Below, piece by piece: positions 23,152 through 35,228 of a stretch of 64,000 bases of DNA. The position numbers and the translations under genes were made by a program. Under the pieces are notes generated by a model. The model was not told the origin of the DNA and did no database searches. It worked only from the letters and a program-made list of their open reading frames with translations. Source of the DNA: Adiantum capillus-veneris (taxonomy: Eukaryota; Streptophyta; Polypodiopsida; Polypodiales; Pteridaceae); assembly GCA_014529385.2 (NCBI GenBank), contig CM043953.1:64806372-64870371 (forward strand), given 5' to 3'. Each line of letters begins with the position of its first letter. Within the stretch, counting starts at the first letter, position 1.

Positions 23152-23793
23152 TTATGTGGTGTAAGAGGAAGGTATAAGCGATTCGCTTATTGGCATTTGT
23201 CGTTGAGGTTTCTTGTGGTAGCCTGAGTTGGCTGGTAGATTTTCTTTGCAAGAAGAAGTTGTAAATCTGCCGCTCTTTGTTTGATTGTTTTTCACGGTTT
23301 TTGAATTTGTGTTTGTGTCTCCGTTAAAGTCGGTATTGTTGTATATTTTGTTGCATGTTCTGGTGGAACATTCTTTCGTTTCCATTGGATGACTTTGGTT
23401 GTACAGATCCTCGTAGTTGTTGTTGTGGATTCTGCTTGTTTCCGCGTGCTGGTTGGATGATTTAGCTTGTCATTGACAGTTGTAGACAATTGTTCGTTGG
23501 TCTTCTTTGGCATCCATACTTGTGTTGTTGGCATGTTCTAAATTGGTAATTTTGGCTGCCATACCAATATAGTCCGTTGCGGATTCGACTGGTTGATAAT
23601 TGTTCTTTGAAGCTTTGATGGCTTTGGGTGTTTTGTCTGTTCTTTTGTCCACTTTTTTTACAGGAATTAAGCTGTTTTGCTTGAGCCAAACTTTATATTT
23701 CCGCCCTTGATGAAATTGTGCCTCGGCTAGATCTGTACGTCGTACCCAAACTTGCCTGGTTCCCTGCATGATTGTTGATTTTTGATAATACAT
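23152..23793 (-). pseudogene. Thr/Asn/Gln/Lys-rich low-complexity reading frame after pol
   Basis: Overlapping minus-strand ORFs 23793-23470, 23534-23292 and 23385-23152 may be one frameshifted gene. The first has YIGMAAKITNLEHANN; the rest is dominated by Thr, Asn, Gln, Ser and Lys. I recognise no domain. It could be the tail of the pol polyprotein or a separate small gene. Confidence 0.4.
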
Positions 23794-23899
23794 TTATTGA
23801 CATGTAAACTTTGTTTGTTGTTGGTCAATGCTTTGCGGAATGTATTGACTCCTGTCTCCACCTTGACATGTAGTGATCATATCATAAGAAGGGTTCTGA

Positions 23900-24320
23900 A
23901 AAGTTTTCATTTCTGAACAGTGCTTCATTCGTATCCAAATCAATGAATACCATGTTAGCTTTCATCCATGACACTGCTAAGATACACGGCATTGCTGATC
24001 TACTTGGTGGTAGTACATGGAACTTGGTAGTGTACGGGTGTGCCTGCACTGATTGGTAATATAATAGACCACAACGTGGTCACCTCATCACCCGATGCTA
24101 CTTTCAACCTGTGTGTCTCTGGTAATTTCCTCATTGGTCCATGTTTCTGAAAGAGCTCAAAGCTGATGACACTCATTTTTGCTCCAGTGTCAAGCAATGC
24201 ATAGATTTCAACTTGTTCTGTGCCTGTATAAGCTTTTATGTAAGGACTACACCACGTATTTTCCAAGTTGTCAATGGTGCTTTCATCCTGAGCCATAAAG
24301 TCTGTTATTGTCTTTGCTAA
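23900..24320 (-). pseudogene. second aspartic-protease-like domain, after the integrase
   Basis: In the last 120 codons of the pol ORF, ALLDTGAKMSVIS (about 24160-24200) matches the retropepsin active-site loop (D-T-G), and VASGDE follows at the spacing of the flap region. After the stop at 24000 a shifted frame continues with SWMKANMVFIDLDTNEA (about 23930-23985), which resembles the C-terminal ILGxDWL..hxxxIDxDxxxI block of retropepsins. So a nearly full protease fold seems to have been present. The usual protease is already encoded upstream of RT (29040-29085). Confidence 0.6.
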
Positions 24321-27300
24321 TTCTTCGCTTTGTATATCTGCTTCGATTGTTCGGAATGTCAAAAGAGGATATTCGTCAGTCATCATTGGTGTGACCATGT
24401 TTATTATCCTTAGAAACTGCTTTCGCTTAGCAATGAGTTCCTTGGCTTCTTGTTGTGCCTGGTCCTGAATTTGTTGTTGTTCCTGTCTATAGGCTTTGGC
24501 ATAATGCAATTGAAACAACATTTCCGGTGTTAAAGGTAGATGATACTTTTTCAAACGACACCCACTAATCCAGTTCGGCATTTCTTTTCCATCTAGTGTC
24601 GACAGTTTTACTGCTCCACTGGACGATATTTCTTGGATCAAATAAGGCCCCATTCCCCTTTTCTTTAGCTTCTTGGCATGTTGTTTAAGGGTGTATACTA
24701 AGACATAGTCGCCCGTTTTAAAGTCCTTGTTTTTGACATGTTTGTCAAAAAACTCTTTCTGTTGTCTTTTTTTTGCATATATGGCTGCTACAGCATTGAG
24801 TCGTAACTCATCTAATTTTTCAAGGTCCGCTGATCGTTCTGAAAGATCATGCCCCGTCCAGTCCAACTGTGTGGCTACCGTTCGTGTGGGAATCAAATAT
24901 TCAATAGGCAATATTGCATTTAACCCATATGCCATATTAAATGATGTAGCATTAAGTGTTGTTTTATATGCAACTCGATAAGCCCACAATGCCGAATATA
25001 GCATTTGATCCCAGTCCGTTATTGTTTCACTGACCAGTTTTGTAAGAACTGTGCACAATATTTTGTTGGTCACTTCTGCTTGACCATTGGCTTGTGGATG
25101 GTAGGGTGCAGATTTGCGATGAATTACCATAAACTCATCTAAGAGATGTTGGATAACTTCATTTACAAAGTGTGTCCCTCTATCACTCACCAGCTTGATT
25201 GGAAGGCCATAACGTGTAAACACATATTCATATAAGAATTGTGCCGTAGTTCTAGCGTCTGCTTTCGTTGTGGCTTTTGCTTCCACGCATTTGGTCAGGT
25301 AATCCGTGGCCACTATGATATATTGTGCTTGTGAACGATACGCTGGTGGAGTAATAGGACCAACAAAGTCCAATCCCCATTTAGCGAATGCTCGGGCACT
25401 CATTATTGGTCTTAAAGGCATTTCGTCTCTTTTAACTAGTATCTTAGTCCGTTGACATTCATCACACCTTTTCACTAATTCTGTTGCATCTTGAATCATG
25501 GTCGGCCACCATATGCCTACAACCATAATGATTTTTACGGTTCTCTCCGCTGAAAAATGACCTCTTGCTATGCCTACATGAGCTTGTTCCAATAATGGAA
25601 AGTAGTCATTTTCATGAGGAACTAACCTCAACTGGTCATCAGTTCCTCTTTTATACAATTGGTCACTAATGAGGGTATACCTATTCGCTTCAATTTGTAA
25701 AGCCTTTTGTCTGGCTTTAGACCAATCTCCTAGCAACTCCTTATTAGTCAAATATTCCACAATAGCATGATTCCATGCGGGTGCTACTGTCACTTGGTAT
25801 AATGTGGCATAATCCACAGTGGTATTGGATGTGCAAAAGTTGCATTTCTTGATGTAATTAGCTACATTGCCTACCATTCCTGGCCAATACACTCCAAGTC
25901 TTCTTAATTGTTCATAGGTCATTTGATTTCCTCGATGGAATCCCCCTGTTTGTGTATGAGCCTCCTCTAGATACGCGTCGTACTCCTCTGGGCCTATACA
26001 CAACCTTAGAATCCCATCGTTTCCATGATGGTACATTCTTCCCGTAAGCATTGTGTAATTTTGTGCTTGTCTAACGTCTACCACCGTGTGTCTGTCGTCA
26101 AGATTCATTCTATATGTCAACAAAGGAATAATTTGCTCTGACCATTTCGGTACCATCTCTATAGTAAACAGGTATGCGTCTGGGAGATCATCATCTACCC
26201 CAGTAGCTTTTTCGCCATGTAGTAATCGAGAAAGGTGGTCTGCTCTTTGATGAGTTTTTCCTTTCTTAACTACTACCGTAAAATCAAATTCCAGCAACAC
26301 AATGAACCATCTTACAATTCGTCCCGTGTTACAAGGTTTGTTTACTAAGTACAAGAGTGCCTGGTGATCCACAAAAAATGTGAATTTGTTCGCAAGTAAG
26401 TAATGCAGAAATTTCTTTACCGCATATATCATATCCAATCCTTCTCTTTCAGTGGTGGTATAATTCTGCTCTGCACTATTGAGTTGTCTACTAGCATAAC
26501 AGATGGAAAAATCTGTATTACCCTCCCTTGGTTGTGCTAATATACAGCCTATTGCAAATGCCGAAGCATCTACATGTACATGGAAGATCTTTGACCAATC
26601 TGGTGCTTTTAGAATTGGTGCAGATACCAGTGCATCTTTTAGTTTCTGAAATGACTCTTCACATTCGTTGGTCCATATGAAGATCGTGATTAGACTATAC
26701 AAGGGTTTTGCTATTACAGCGTACATATAGATAAAACATCGGTAGTATCCACAATGTCCCATAAATGATTGTACCTCTCGTACAGTGTTTGGTCTTGGCA
26801 ATTCTATGATCACCTTTACCTTGTCTTCATCAGTGGTAATTCCATTAGCCGATACTATGTGGCCTAGGATTTTACCTTGTCGTACCATGAATACACATTT
26901 TTCTGGGTTGAGGCAAATCCTATACGTTCTGCATTTTTCGAATACCTTTCTAAGATGATCTATATGGTCTTCTCTCAATAGAGAATAGACACACAAGTCA
27001 TCCATGTAAATATCCAAGAATATTCACAAGTATTCTTTAAAAGCATGTGTCATTAATCTCTAAAATGTGGCTGGAGCATTGGTCAAGCCAAATGGCATTA
27101 CCCTAAACGCATATATGCCCCATTCTGCTGCAAACGCTATTTTGTATTGATCTTCTAGTTTGACCCCCAATTGGTTATAACCTGAGAATCCGTCCATAAA
27201 GCTATAGGCTTGCTTGCCTGCTACTCGTTCCAGGACGTGTTCCGTGATAGGAAGAGGATAGTTGTCCCTTATTGTTGCTGCGTTTACCTTCTTGAGATTC

Positions 27301-27731
27301 ACACACACTCGTAATTTCCCGTTTTTCTTAGGTACCACCACTATCGGCGACACCCAGTCCGTGTGCTCTATCTCAAAAATAAATTCAGCCTCCATAAGTT
27401 TGTCTATCTCTTCCTTTATCCTTTTGGCGAATGTCTCATTGTACGTGTATGGACGTTGTTTGCTTGGCTTTGCATCAGACTTCAGAGGGATTGAATGTTC
27501 ACAAATGTTAGGATCCACCCCCTTCAAATCTTTGTACGACCAGGAAAATACATCATGAAATTCCTTAAGCGTTTTGATAAGTAAGTCCTCTTCTTCCCGG
27601 CTTGGATCTGTGGCAATGTAAGCAAGTCGAGGACTTTCTCCTGGCTCTGCTAGGTCTATTTTCTTGGCGTTCTTTGGCCCATCGTAGGACTTGTTTGATT
27701 TAGTCTCTCTCATTGGTTGCTGAACCACCAA
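24000..27731 (-). pseudogene. gypsy pol: RT, RNase H, integrase
   Basis: One frame with two in-frame stops (TAG 27060-27062, TGA 27024-27026). RT: VSPIVVVPKKNGKLRVCVN, FMDGFSGYNQ, MPFGLTNAPATF, then the catalytic IYMDDLCVYS just after the stops. RNase H: VHVDASAFAIG, YTTTEREGLD, VDHQALLYL. Integrase: two successive zinc-binding H-H-C-C modules (near 25830-25965 and 25440-25600), then the DDE core: GLDFVGPI, SDRGTHF, and the Glu of NGQAEVTNK, and a chromatin-side GPY-like end (RGMGPYLIQE). Reverse-transcribes and integrates the element in an intact copy. The catalytic residues are all preserved apart from the stops. Confidence 0.93.
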
Positions 27732-27775
27732 TTTTCTTTCCTGAATGGTGTACTTACTATAGTGAGGAGGTACAT

Positions 27776-30700
27776 CTATCTTTTAATCCCATCACTAGCG
27801 TTTGTTCCATCGCTACTTTCCATTTCAGTTGTCCATACATTCTTCAGCTTTTGTTTCAAATCATTGTATCTCTTTTTCCGCTCAACTTTCGTTATAATTG
27901 GATCGCCAGAGACATCCAATTTTTCTGTTGCAACTCTTTTTTTTGCTTTGCTGGTTTTCTTAGGTTTCAACAGTCTGGACTTAAAACCTGAGTCTTCAGC
28001 AACCTTAAGAAATCTTCCTGACACTTTGTCCTTAGCACAATCAACAGCATGAATGTTCATAAGGAAATGTGTCTTACCCCTGAACTCCGGCATAGGTCTC
28101 AGCCTAGTTGGTAGACTGTTATGGTGTCGCCTACTCTTGTATCTTTTTTGGCGTCTCTCACTTTGGTTTGGGAAATTGTAGAAGACGTCATTGTCTTGAT
28201 CTTGATGGTTGTCTTCCTCCGTATTTTCCGACTTCTCGTCATCCGCATTATCTTTGTTTTCACATTGATCAGAAGAATCATAAAATTCTTCTCCATCCTG
28301 CTCGATTTCTTTAGTGGGGATGTCCACATAGCCCACTATCTTAATCTCAAGTTTTGTTTCCATTTTATTGATCCTCGTATTCTCAGTATCTCCATCGTTC
28401 TCGTCTTCCTCCACAATTTTGCTCAACATGTAGTACGGTACGATATCGTAGCCATTCTCGTCTCAAAATTTGGTGGGAGTGACTTCATTGACGCATACAT
28501 CCAATGTAGCCAAAATTTGAGACCATTCTAGGGGTTCGAGCTTCTCTTCTAGAAAGGGTTCTCATATATAGGCATCGTCTTCCAAGACCCTCTCTAGTGT
28601 CCTTTCATTGTGGTCAAATTCACTACATTGAGATGCTCCGCACATCCATATCTCCTTTTTCTTATAGATCCACGCTAGGACTTCTGATCCATTAATGGTG
28701 GCTGAGTCAAATTCTTCCATAGGTGTTCTCGTGACATCATGGTAGCTATGATTTTTTATGTTTACACATGTAGTGGTTTCAACATGTCTTAGATACAAAT
28801 AATCATACCCCCAGTCCTGCACCATCTTGAGTTGCCTCATGAACGGCCTATTAAGGATAATTTAATAATTGTTCTTCTTGCCGAAATCTACTATGGCAAA
28901 TGTATTTTCGTACTCTATGCCACATGAAGATACCACAATTTCCTCAAGCAATCCTATAGGCGTTTCTATGTGCCCATCCGCTAGTTGCAATTTCATTCTA
29001 GTTGTTCATATTGCCGGTTTTCCCCATTTTTCCCATAGCAATTTGGTCGCAATGGCAATGCCAGCTCCACTATCAAGTATGGCCTTAGTCTCTATGCCGT
29101 TATACTCAACTGGTAGAGTAGTGTTGCCGTCTTCACCCTCACAATACTCTCCGACCTTGTTGAGTGGCATTGGTCTAGTGTTGACTCTCTTCGGTTCTGT
29201 GTCATTAAGCTCAGTTTCGAAGAACTTAAGAGGCGTCCTTATACCAAATTTTTCAAGACATTTGCCCACTTCCGTCCACATGCTTGGCCTAATTTTTAAC
29301 AATTCTGCCAATGTGATTGTACACTTGACCGGAGTGGTCAACAATTCTGTCAAGATTTTAGTGTCCAATTGATTTGACCCTCCTATTCTTTGAGAAGGTA
29401 CCCTTTGAATTTTTGACCTTGCCTCGTAGTCTCCCATGTATGGCGGCAATGTTCTAAGTGATTCTGGTCTGCTATCTTCGGATGCAACTGAACCATTATC
29501 CCCTTGAAATGATTTAACGTCTATATCCCATGGAGGCTTATTCAAGTTCAACTCCGAGAAAGGCGTTGACTCGACTGTTTTTGTCTCATATTTTTCTTGA
29601 GCTTTTCTCACCGTTTCCCATAGCTCTTCAGGCCAATTTTCTTCCACAATAGGTGTATATGGTGGAAAATCTTTCAGCGATTCATCAGTGCTATTAGGCA
29701 CGATTCTTGCATCCTCTACATCAGGCAAGGATTTAACATTTTCTATCTTGTCAGGTATCCTTTGTTCAGTTTTGAGAGATGTTTCATTGTTTGGTGGTTT
29801 GATTATTCTATCTCCCACTTCCATAGGTGGAGGCTCTAGTAAAGCTTGTGCAGTTTCAATCAGCTTGTGTAGTTTCAATCAGCTGCTTGCACATCTCTAG
29901 TCTCTATTTTTCTATCTCTGGATATGGATATGTCATCCACCTTTGCTCTAGAGTCTGTTTGTTCTTCAATCTTGCTTCATATGCTTGCAAGATTGCATCT
30001 AAGGGTTCATGACCTTACCTACCAATACAGACCCTCCTGAGCTTGCGCTTCTTGGTCCCTCTGTTGATTTTAGAGAGTCAGACTCTCTTTGCTGTTTAAG
30101 TTGCTCTTGAGCCATTGTTAGCTCAGCTTCTACAGCTTTCTGTTTTCGCTCACGTCTAGCTTTTATTTTCGCTCTTCGTTCTTTCCAAGGATTATCACGA
30201 CTGACGCTAGACTTGTCAGACTTGATTTCTTCTTGATTTTCATCGTTACTCTTGGGCTGATTGTCATTTTTCCTTGTTTGGGCTCTCGTTAAGACCTTAA
30301 CAGGAATCGGAGTTTCGTTTTCTGACCCTCCACTGGAAGGCAGAGCTCCCAGCGTATTCAAAGTAGTTTTTGCTCCTTTTCTTAGGTTCGTAGGGCAATG
30401 AGGGATCAAGTGAGTAATTCCACACTCGGTGCAATATGCGTTGACCCTAATGATTTCATCATGAGGACAGTCCCTCAGCCAATGGTCTCCACCACACTTG
30501 TAGCATGGTCCCTTAGGCTGTTGAGGTGCTCCTTGAGCTCCTCTTTGTTGGTGTGCAAGCCTCTGCCCGCTCATGCCTCCGTTGGCTATGAACAACAATG
30601 TTCTTTCATCCAAGTTATATCTTCCTTCTCCCACTGCTTGTACAGCAGTTGGTGGTCCTGTATTTCCTATCATGCTCCAGGGTTCTGGTGTGGAGGGTTC

Positions 30701-31369
30701 TTCCGGTGGATAATAGACAGAGTTTGCCGCATATCCATTGGGATCTTCATAGTATGCATGCATAGGCACCAAAGCCTTCTCTTCTGATTCAGTTACTGTT
30801 GGTGTGTATCTTATGCCGACTGGTCGTAATCCTGGTAGGGGTGGTTGTTGTCCCAACACTGGTTGTGGTCTTTCTACACCTACAAGTCCTGGTAGGTTTC
30901 CTGTTTGATATCTAAGTATCGGTGGGACTTGAGGGGATGTCGCTTGAGCTTGCGGAGCATATGGTCATTCTCTCACAAATCCCTTGTTATAATAACATTC
31001 CTCCGTCCCATGGTTTGTCCATTTTTGTTCAATCGCACACCATTTTGGTTGTTTAGCTTGTGGTTTGGAATACAAGTTAATCGTTTTAAGCACTTCCTCT
31101 ACAAGCTGCTCTTGGCTCACAGCTACTTCTCCTTTAGGTGTTGTCTTAGCAGACTTGCTTCCGCTTTGTTGCGAGGAGGAATCATCGTCGAGATCCTTGA
31201 ACTCACCCTCTTTGTAGACCGCACAATTGTCCACAAGGTATAGAACCTCCTTGGTTAACTCGTTCAACGTCGTGCTCCTTTTCATATGTAAGTCCTTCTG
31301 GAGATCTGCATTCCTTAGTCCCTGGATAAATATAAGCATAAGTCTGGACTGAGTTGGTAGTTCTCCCAC
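27776..31369 (-). pseudogene. gypsy gag C-terminus and protease
   Basis: ORFs 31369-30965, 30859-29999, 29878-29006, 28840-28562 and 28429-27776 lie in one frame, separated by in-frame stops. Order: gag tail (GLRNADLQKDL), a Pro/Gly-rich part, zinc knuckle CYKCGGDHWLRDC followed by a second C-x2-C..H..C group (near 30400-30480), basic linker, retropepsin loop AILDSGAGIAIATKL (about 29040-29085), then GRPFMRQLK-like (with Asn for Gly) and QDWGYDYLYLRH, ending in an acidic/basic region. The frame differs by one from pol, which begins at 27731, so a frameshift, splice or mutation must link them. Confidence 0.85.
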
Positions 31370-31392
31370 GGGGCAGAACTTAACATATCTTT

Positions 31393-33010
31393 TTAATCGT
31401 AGGGCTGCCTTTCACACAGATTCTCCATCTTCTGTTTGAATTTATGGATTTCTGAGATTGTATTATGAGCTATCCCCCTTTGTGAGAATTCCTCGATAAA
31501 CCCATCAAACACTTCCTCCATAGACTCAAAGTCTCTTCGCTCCACAGAGTCAAACCAAGTAGCAACATCATCCTCTAAGGTTAATCCAAACCTTGCAAAT
31601 TGTGTATGGAAGTCTAACACCTCTTCAGCTCTAATTACACGCACAAAGGCTGCTACATGATCTCTCGGATCCCTGCTTCCCGTGTATTTCTTGTTTACCC
31701 ATTTTTGCACTTGAGAAGGTCTAATTCTACGATGGTTTACAAATTTCATCATTGGATCTCCACGTCCTAGTCGATATACCTCCTCTGGTCTTCTGTAGTG
31801 GCCAGGTTCCTCTCCCAATGGTGCTCCTAAGCCATAATTTTTAACAGTTCTTGCAAGAGATGGTTCATCTCTTTGAACTCGTTCTAGGGGTGGTCTTCCA
31901 GGCTCTGTTGACCCCTGAGTCTTTGGCTTACACTCTCCTTGATACTGCGCATAGAGTGGTGGTTCTTGTAAATCCCTTAGCCCTCGTGCGGTTTGATAAC
32001 CCTCTCGGGTTTGGTCTTGTTCTAATGTAGCACTCTATGGAATCCATGCCTGCAATGATGGCTGAGTAGCTAGTTGGTCCTGGTAGTTGAACGTCGGTTG
32101 TCGGGTAGAATGTGAGGTAGCGTCATACTCTTCTGAAAAGGGATTTGTCGACTTGCTAGGAGTGTAGGTGGCTCTTGGTACTTCGTCGGGGGCATAGGTT
32201 GATGCTCCCAGAACTGTTGCCTTTTCAACCTCCTCTAGGAGAATACGTTTGTATTCTCACCCCTACCTGTCAACAAAAACAATATCCTTCCCCATAGCAG
32301 TTTCATAAGAGAATAAGTAAAGAACCTTGTATTTTCTTAATTCGTTTGGGTAGGGTTCCTTGCATCGAAAGTAAGAGACTATTCCCTCGCTTTCATGCTT
32401 GTAAATCCCCACATTCTCATTATAGGTTGGGACCCTGGTTGTTTTCTTATCATACATAAAAAGCACTCCAGGTCGATCAATGTTAGGAGGCGGTTCTTGG
32501 GTTTCTGAAACCATTTTCCCTTTTGCCACGTTATCTCCATATCTGTTGTAATCCTCAGGGTTACTAACTATCAGATAGTGGTTCCCCTTTTCGTCTCCGA
32601 ATTTGTCTCCATCATCATAGACTCAAATTATCTCCAATATCTGAGCCGGTCTTTCTTTAATACAAATACACTTGCGTCCTGGATAGTCAGAATAAATTAC
32701 TAAGGCTCCCCGCTCCCCTCGAGTTTGTTCCTTCCAACAAGATTATAGTGAACTTGGTTTCGTTTAAAGGATGTAGGGAGGTGCTTCCCCGTGGCATTGG
32801 TCCTTCACCGTAGGAACCTCCTGGCTGTTGACTCCCCATCATGAAGAAGGAATTCTCTGACGAAGTGTCAGTATCACTACCCTCTCCAATGATCGGTGCT
32901 AATGGGTCTGGTCTTGTCTGAGTTACACTCTCTTCGGTGGACGTGGTGCTTACTTGACTTTTGACACTTTTAGCTCCTGACTTAACAAAGGCTCCCGACC
33001 TTAAATACAT
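31393..33010 (-). pseudogene. gypsy gag N-terminal and capsid part
   Basis: ORF 33010-32687 starts MYLRSG, a common start of plant gypsy gag. ORFs 32529-32263 and 31818-31393 share another frame, with stops at 32263 and near 32035. The capsid region is clear: MMKFVNHRRIRPSQVQKWVN, DPRDHVAAFVRV, FARFGLTLEDDVATWFDSV and F-x-EEFSQRG match the Retrotrans_gag fold. A frame change near 31420 joins it to the next ORF. Forms the virus-like particle shell in an intact element. Confidence 0.8.
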
Positions 33011-33290
33011 AAGAATGAAAGCTAGGTTGCAAACTTAAAGCTTACCTGTAATCCTTCTTCCTGTGCGGCTCTGTGATGATCTCCTTCTGGGATCTACACA
33101 AGTATGGTTAGTCTGTTCACAAGGGTTTTTCTTGAACCACGAAAAATCTTTCAAGTATGTACAATAACCACTTAGTCACTCTTCTAGTGGTCCAATTTCA
33201 AATATGAAATGATGGCTGGGATCTATGTGGAGAGTATGTCCTAGCAGTATAGTCACAACTTGCAAAATATGTCGGAATCACCACTTTCCT

Positions 33291-33607
33291 AGTCTATCGC
33301 AATAGACTGACAAATTGCTCAGCATAAGTCAATTTAAAATTGTGACTTCACCTTTGAGTTCCTTTTACCCTCTATAGTCTATCCCTCAAGTTTTATGAAG
33401 TTTGGACACTTGGTTTGGGTTTTGGTCCAATTTTAGTATTTTGGTCAGAGCTTGATTCTCTATTTGGGCCTTAGATTCACTTTCAGTGATCTAAATGCCT
33501 TGAAATTTAATGTGTATGTTGTATAGGCTCTATCAAAGCTCTCCCTAGGGAAAATTTGAAAGATAAGGTCCTCAGCAAGCAATTTCCCTAGTCTATCGCG
33601 ATAGACT
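33291..33607. repeat. two palindromes in the leader
   Basis: 33590-33607 is the exact 18-bp palindrome AGTCTATCGCGATAGACT; 33291-33308 has one change in its centre (CGCA for CGCG). Confidence 0.9.
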
Positions 33608-33830
33608 CGGTATGTTCTCCACTGTTGGCATTTCTCTCAAGTTATCTCCACAGCTGGTTCACCCACTCCCTGTGTAGTGCATTGACAAGTTTTTGCATTG
33701 TTTGGACATTTGGTCAAATCCTTCTTGCCTCTATCTCTGAATTCAGACTCTAGAACACCAGTTTTGAAGTTTTGTGGTCAAGATGGTGTTTATTTTCACT
33801 CAATTTTTGTGAGTACCCTTGTATTGATGT

Positions 33831-35161
33831 GTTAACACTAGGTTGGTAACCTAACAGGACATAAAAGTGCCCTTTCAGGGTTTTGAAAAAAACCTCCAAA
33901 ACCATAATAGATCCACTCATTTTGTAAAATCCTTTTATGAGGTTATAGTTCAAGGCCTACTACACATGGAAAAAATAGGAAACTTGTAAAATTTCTCATC
34001 TTTTGGTCACACCAAGCCTCCAAAGTTGATGGACCAGTACATTTTCATCAAAACAGTCATTTCTTACGTTTTGTTGCATAAAAATAAGATTAGGGATTTT
34101 TGTAGGACTTGAGATAAATTCCCTAGTTAACTTCAATGCGTTGGTGATCAAAACATATGATTGCTTCTAACCACTATTTTTTGTTTTGACAAAAGAAATA
34201 GGTACAAAAAAGTTTAATTTTTACCATTCTCCAAACCTATCATCAAAGTTTCTATAGCCACGCTCAATACAAATAATATATGCATGTTTTCTTAGTTCCC
34301 TATTGTTCTTTAGGTTCATAAGGAGCCATGGATCATGTCAAAATAATAATACATCTCTTACCAAGGGGAATCTTGGGGACAAAGATGAAGTACTAAATAC
34401 AGCAAACATGAAAAAACTGGGTTCAACATTATGAGTTGTAGAATCCCATAGAAACTATTCAATATCTAGCCAAATTTGATCCTTATGACTAGATATGGTT
34501 ACTATCTACAAAATGCATGTAGTTGTCACAAGAAACTAAAAATATTGAAAAAGCTATACTTGATATACTAGAATGTTTTGTTTTCTTCTATAATTGAAAA
34601 AATCAACCATCGTTGTCTACTATGCAAAATAGGGTATTAGGTGCCCCAAAACTCAAGGAATATTAGGTTTATGTCACAATATGTGACATAGAAAATCAAA
34701 ACTACATTTGGATATCATGAAAGGCACCAAAAAAATCATAGAAGAGCTAAAATTGGCTAAAAAACAAGATTTGACAATTTTTGTAATTTGGTCATAACTT
34801 ACAACTTTAACATTTATTTCTCCCTAGAAGCATCAGGACATGTTGAGGACTACTAAAGATAGTTCTCTAGCATTATAAACCTCATAAACATGAATTCTAG
34901 AGTGGTATAGTTGCAAAAAGTTGAAAAAAGCCAAAAACAGGACCTGTTTTTTCACACAATTTAGGTTGTGAAATGTTGTCCAAGGACAAGGTTAAGGATG
35001 GAATTGATATTCCAAAAAATTGTCGAGTTTTTTTCAGCTCATGAGACAACTTTCTAGACAGATAGCACCTCAAAATACATTTTGAAACTCTTGACATAAT
35101 TCAAGGAAAATGGTCACTTAGCAGGACATAAAAGTGTCCGATTACCAACCTAGTGTTAACC
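33831..35161. mobile_element. 1.33-kb non-coding inverted-repeat (DNA-type) transposon
   Basis: Perfect 19-bp inverted ends GTTAACACTAGGTTGGTAA (33831-33849 and 35143-35161). Because the outer bases are the palindrome GTTAAC, the target duplication may be TTAA or TA with an inner CACTAGG terminus. A subterminal CAGGACATAAAAGTG occurs near both ends in the same direction. The interior is AT-rich with no supported ORF, so it must have been moved by a transposase from elsewhere. It sits inside the leader of the giant gypsy element and is therefore younger. Superfamily not assigned. Confidence 0.75.
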
Positions 35162-35210
35162 CTGTGGTATAAAGGGTTTTTCCTGTTGTTAGTCAATCAC
35201 CAACTTCATC

Positions 35211-35228
35211 AGTCTATCATGATAGACT
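35211..35228. repeat. palindrome variant in the leader
   Basis: AGTCTATCATGATAGACT: the centre CGCG has become CATG by two CpG-type transitions, and the dyad stays perfect. Confidence 0.85.

Noticed and set aside
33831-35161. CACTA superfamily for the 1.33-kb inverted-repeat element
   Set aside because: The flanks at CACTAGG do not give a 3-bp direct duplication (TAA left, TTA right).
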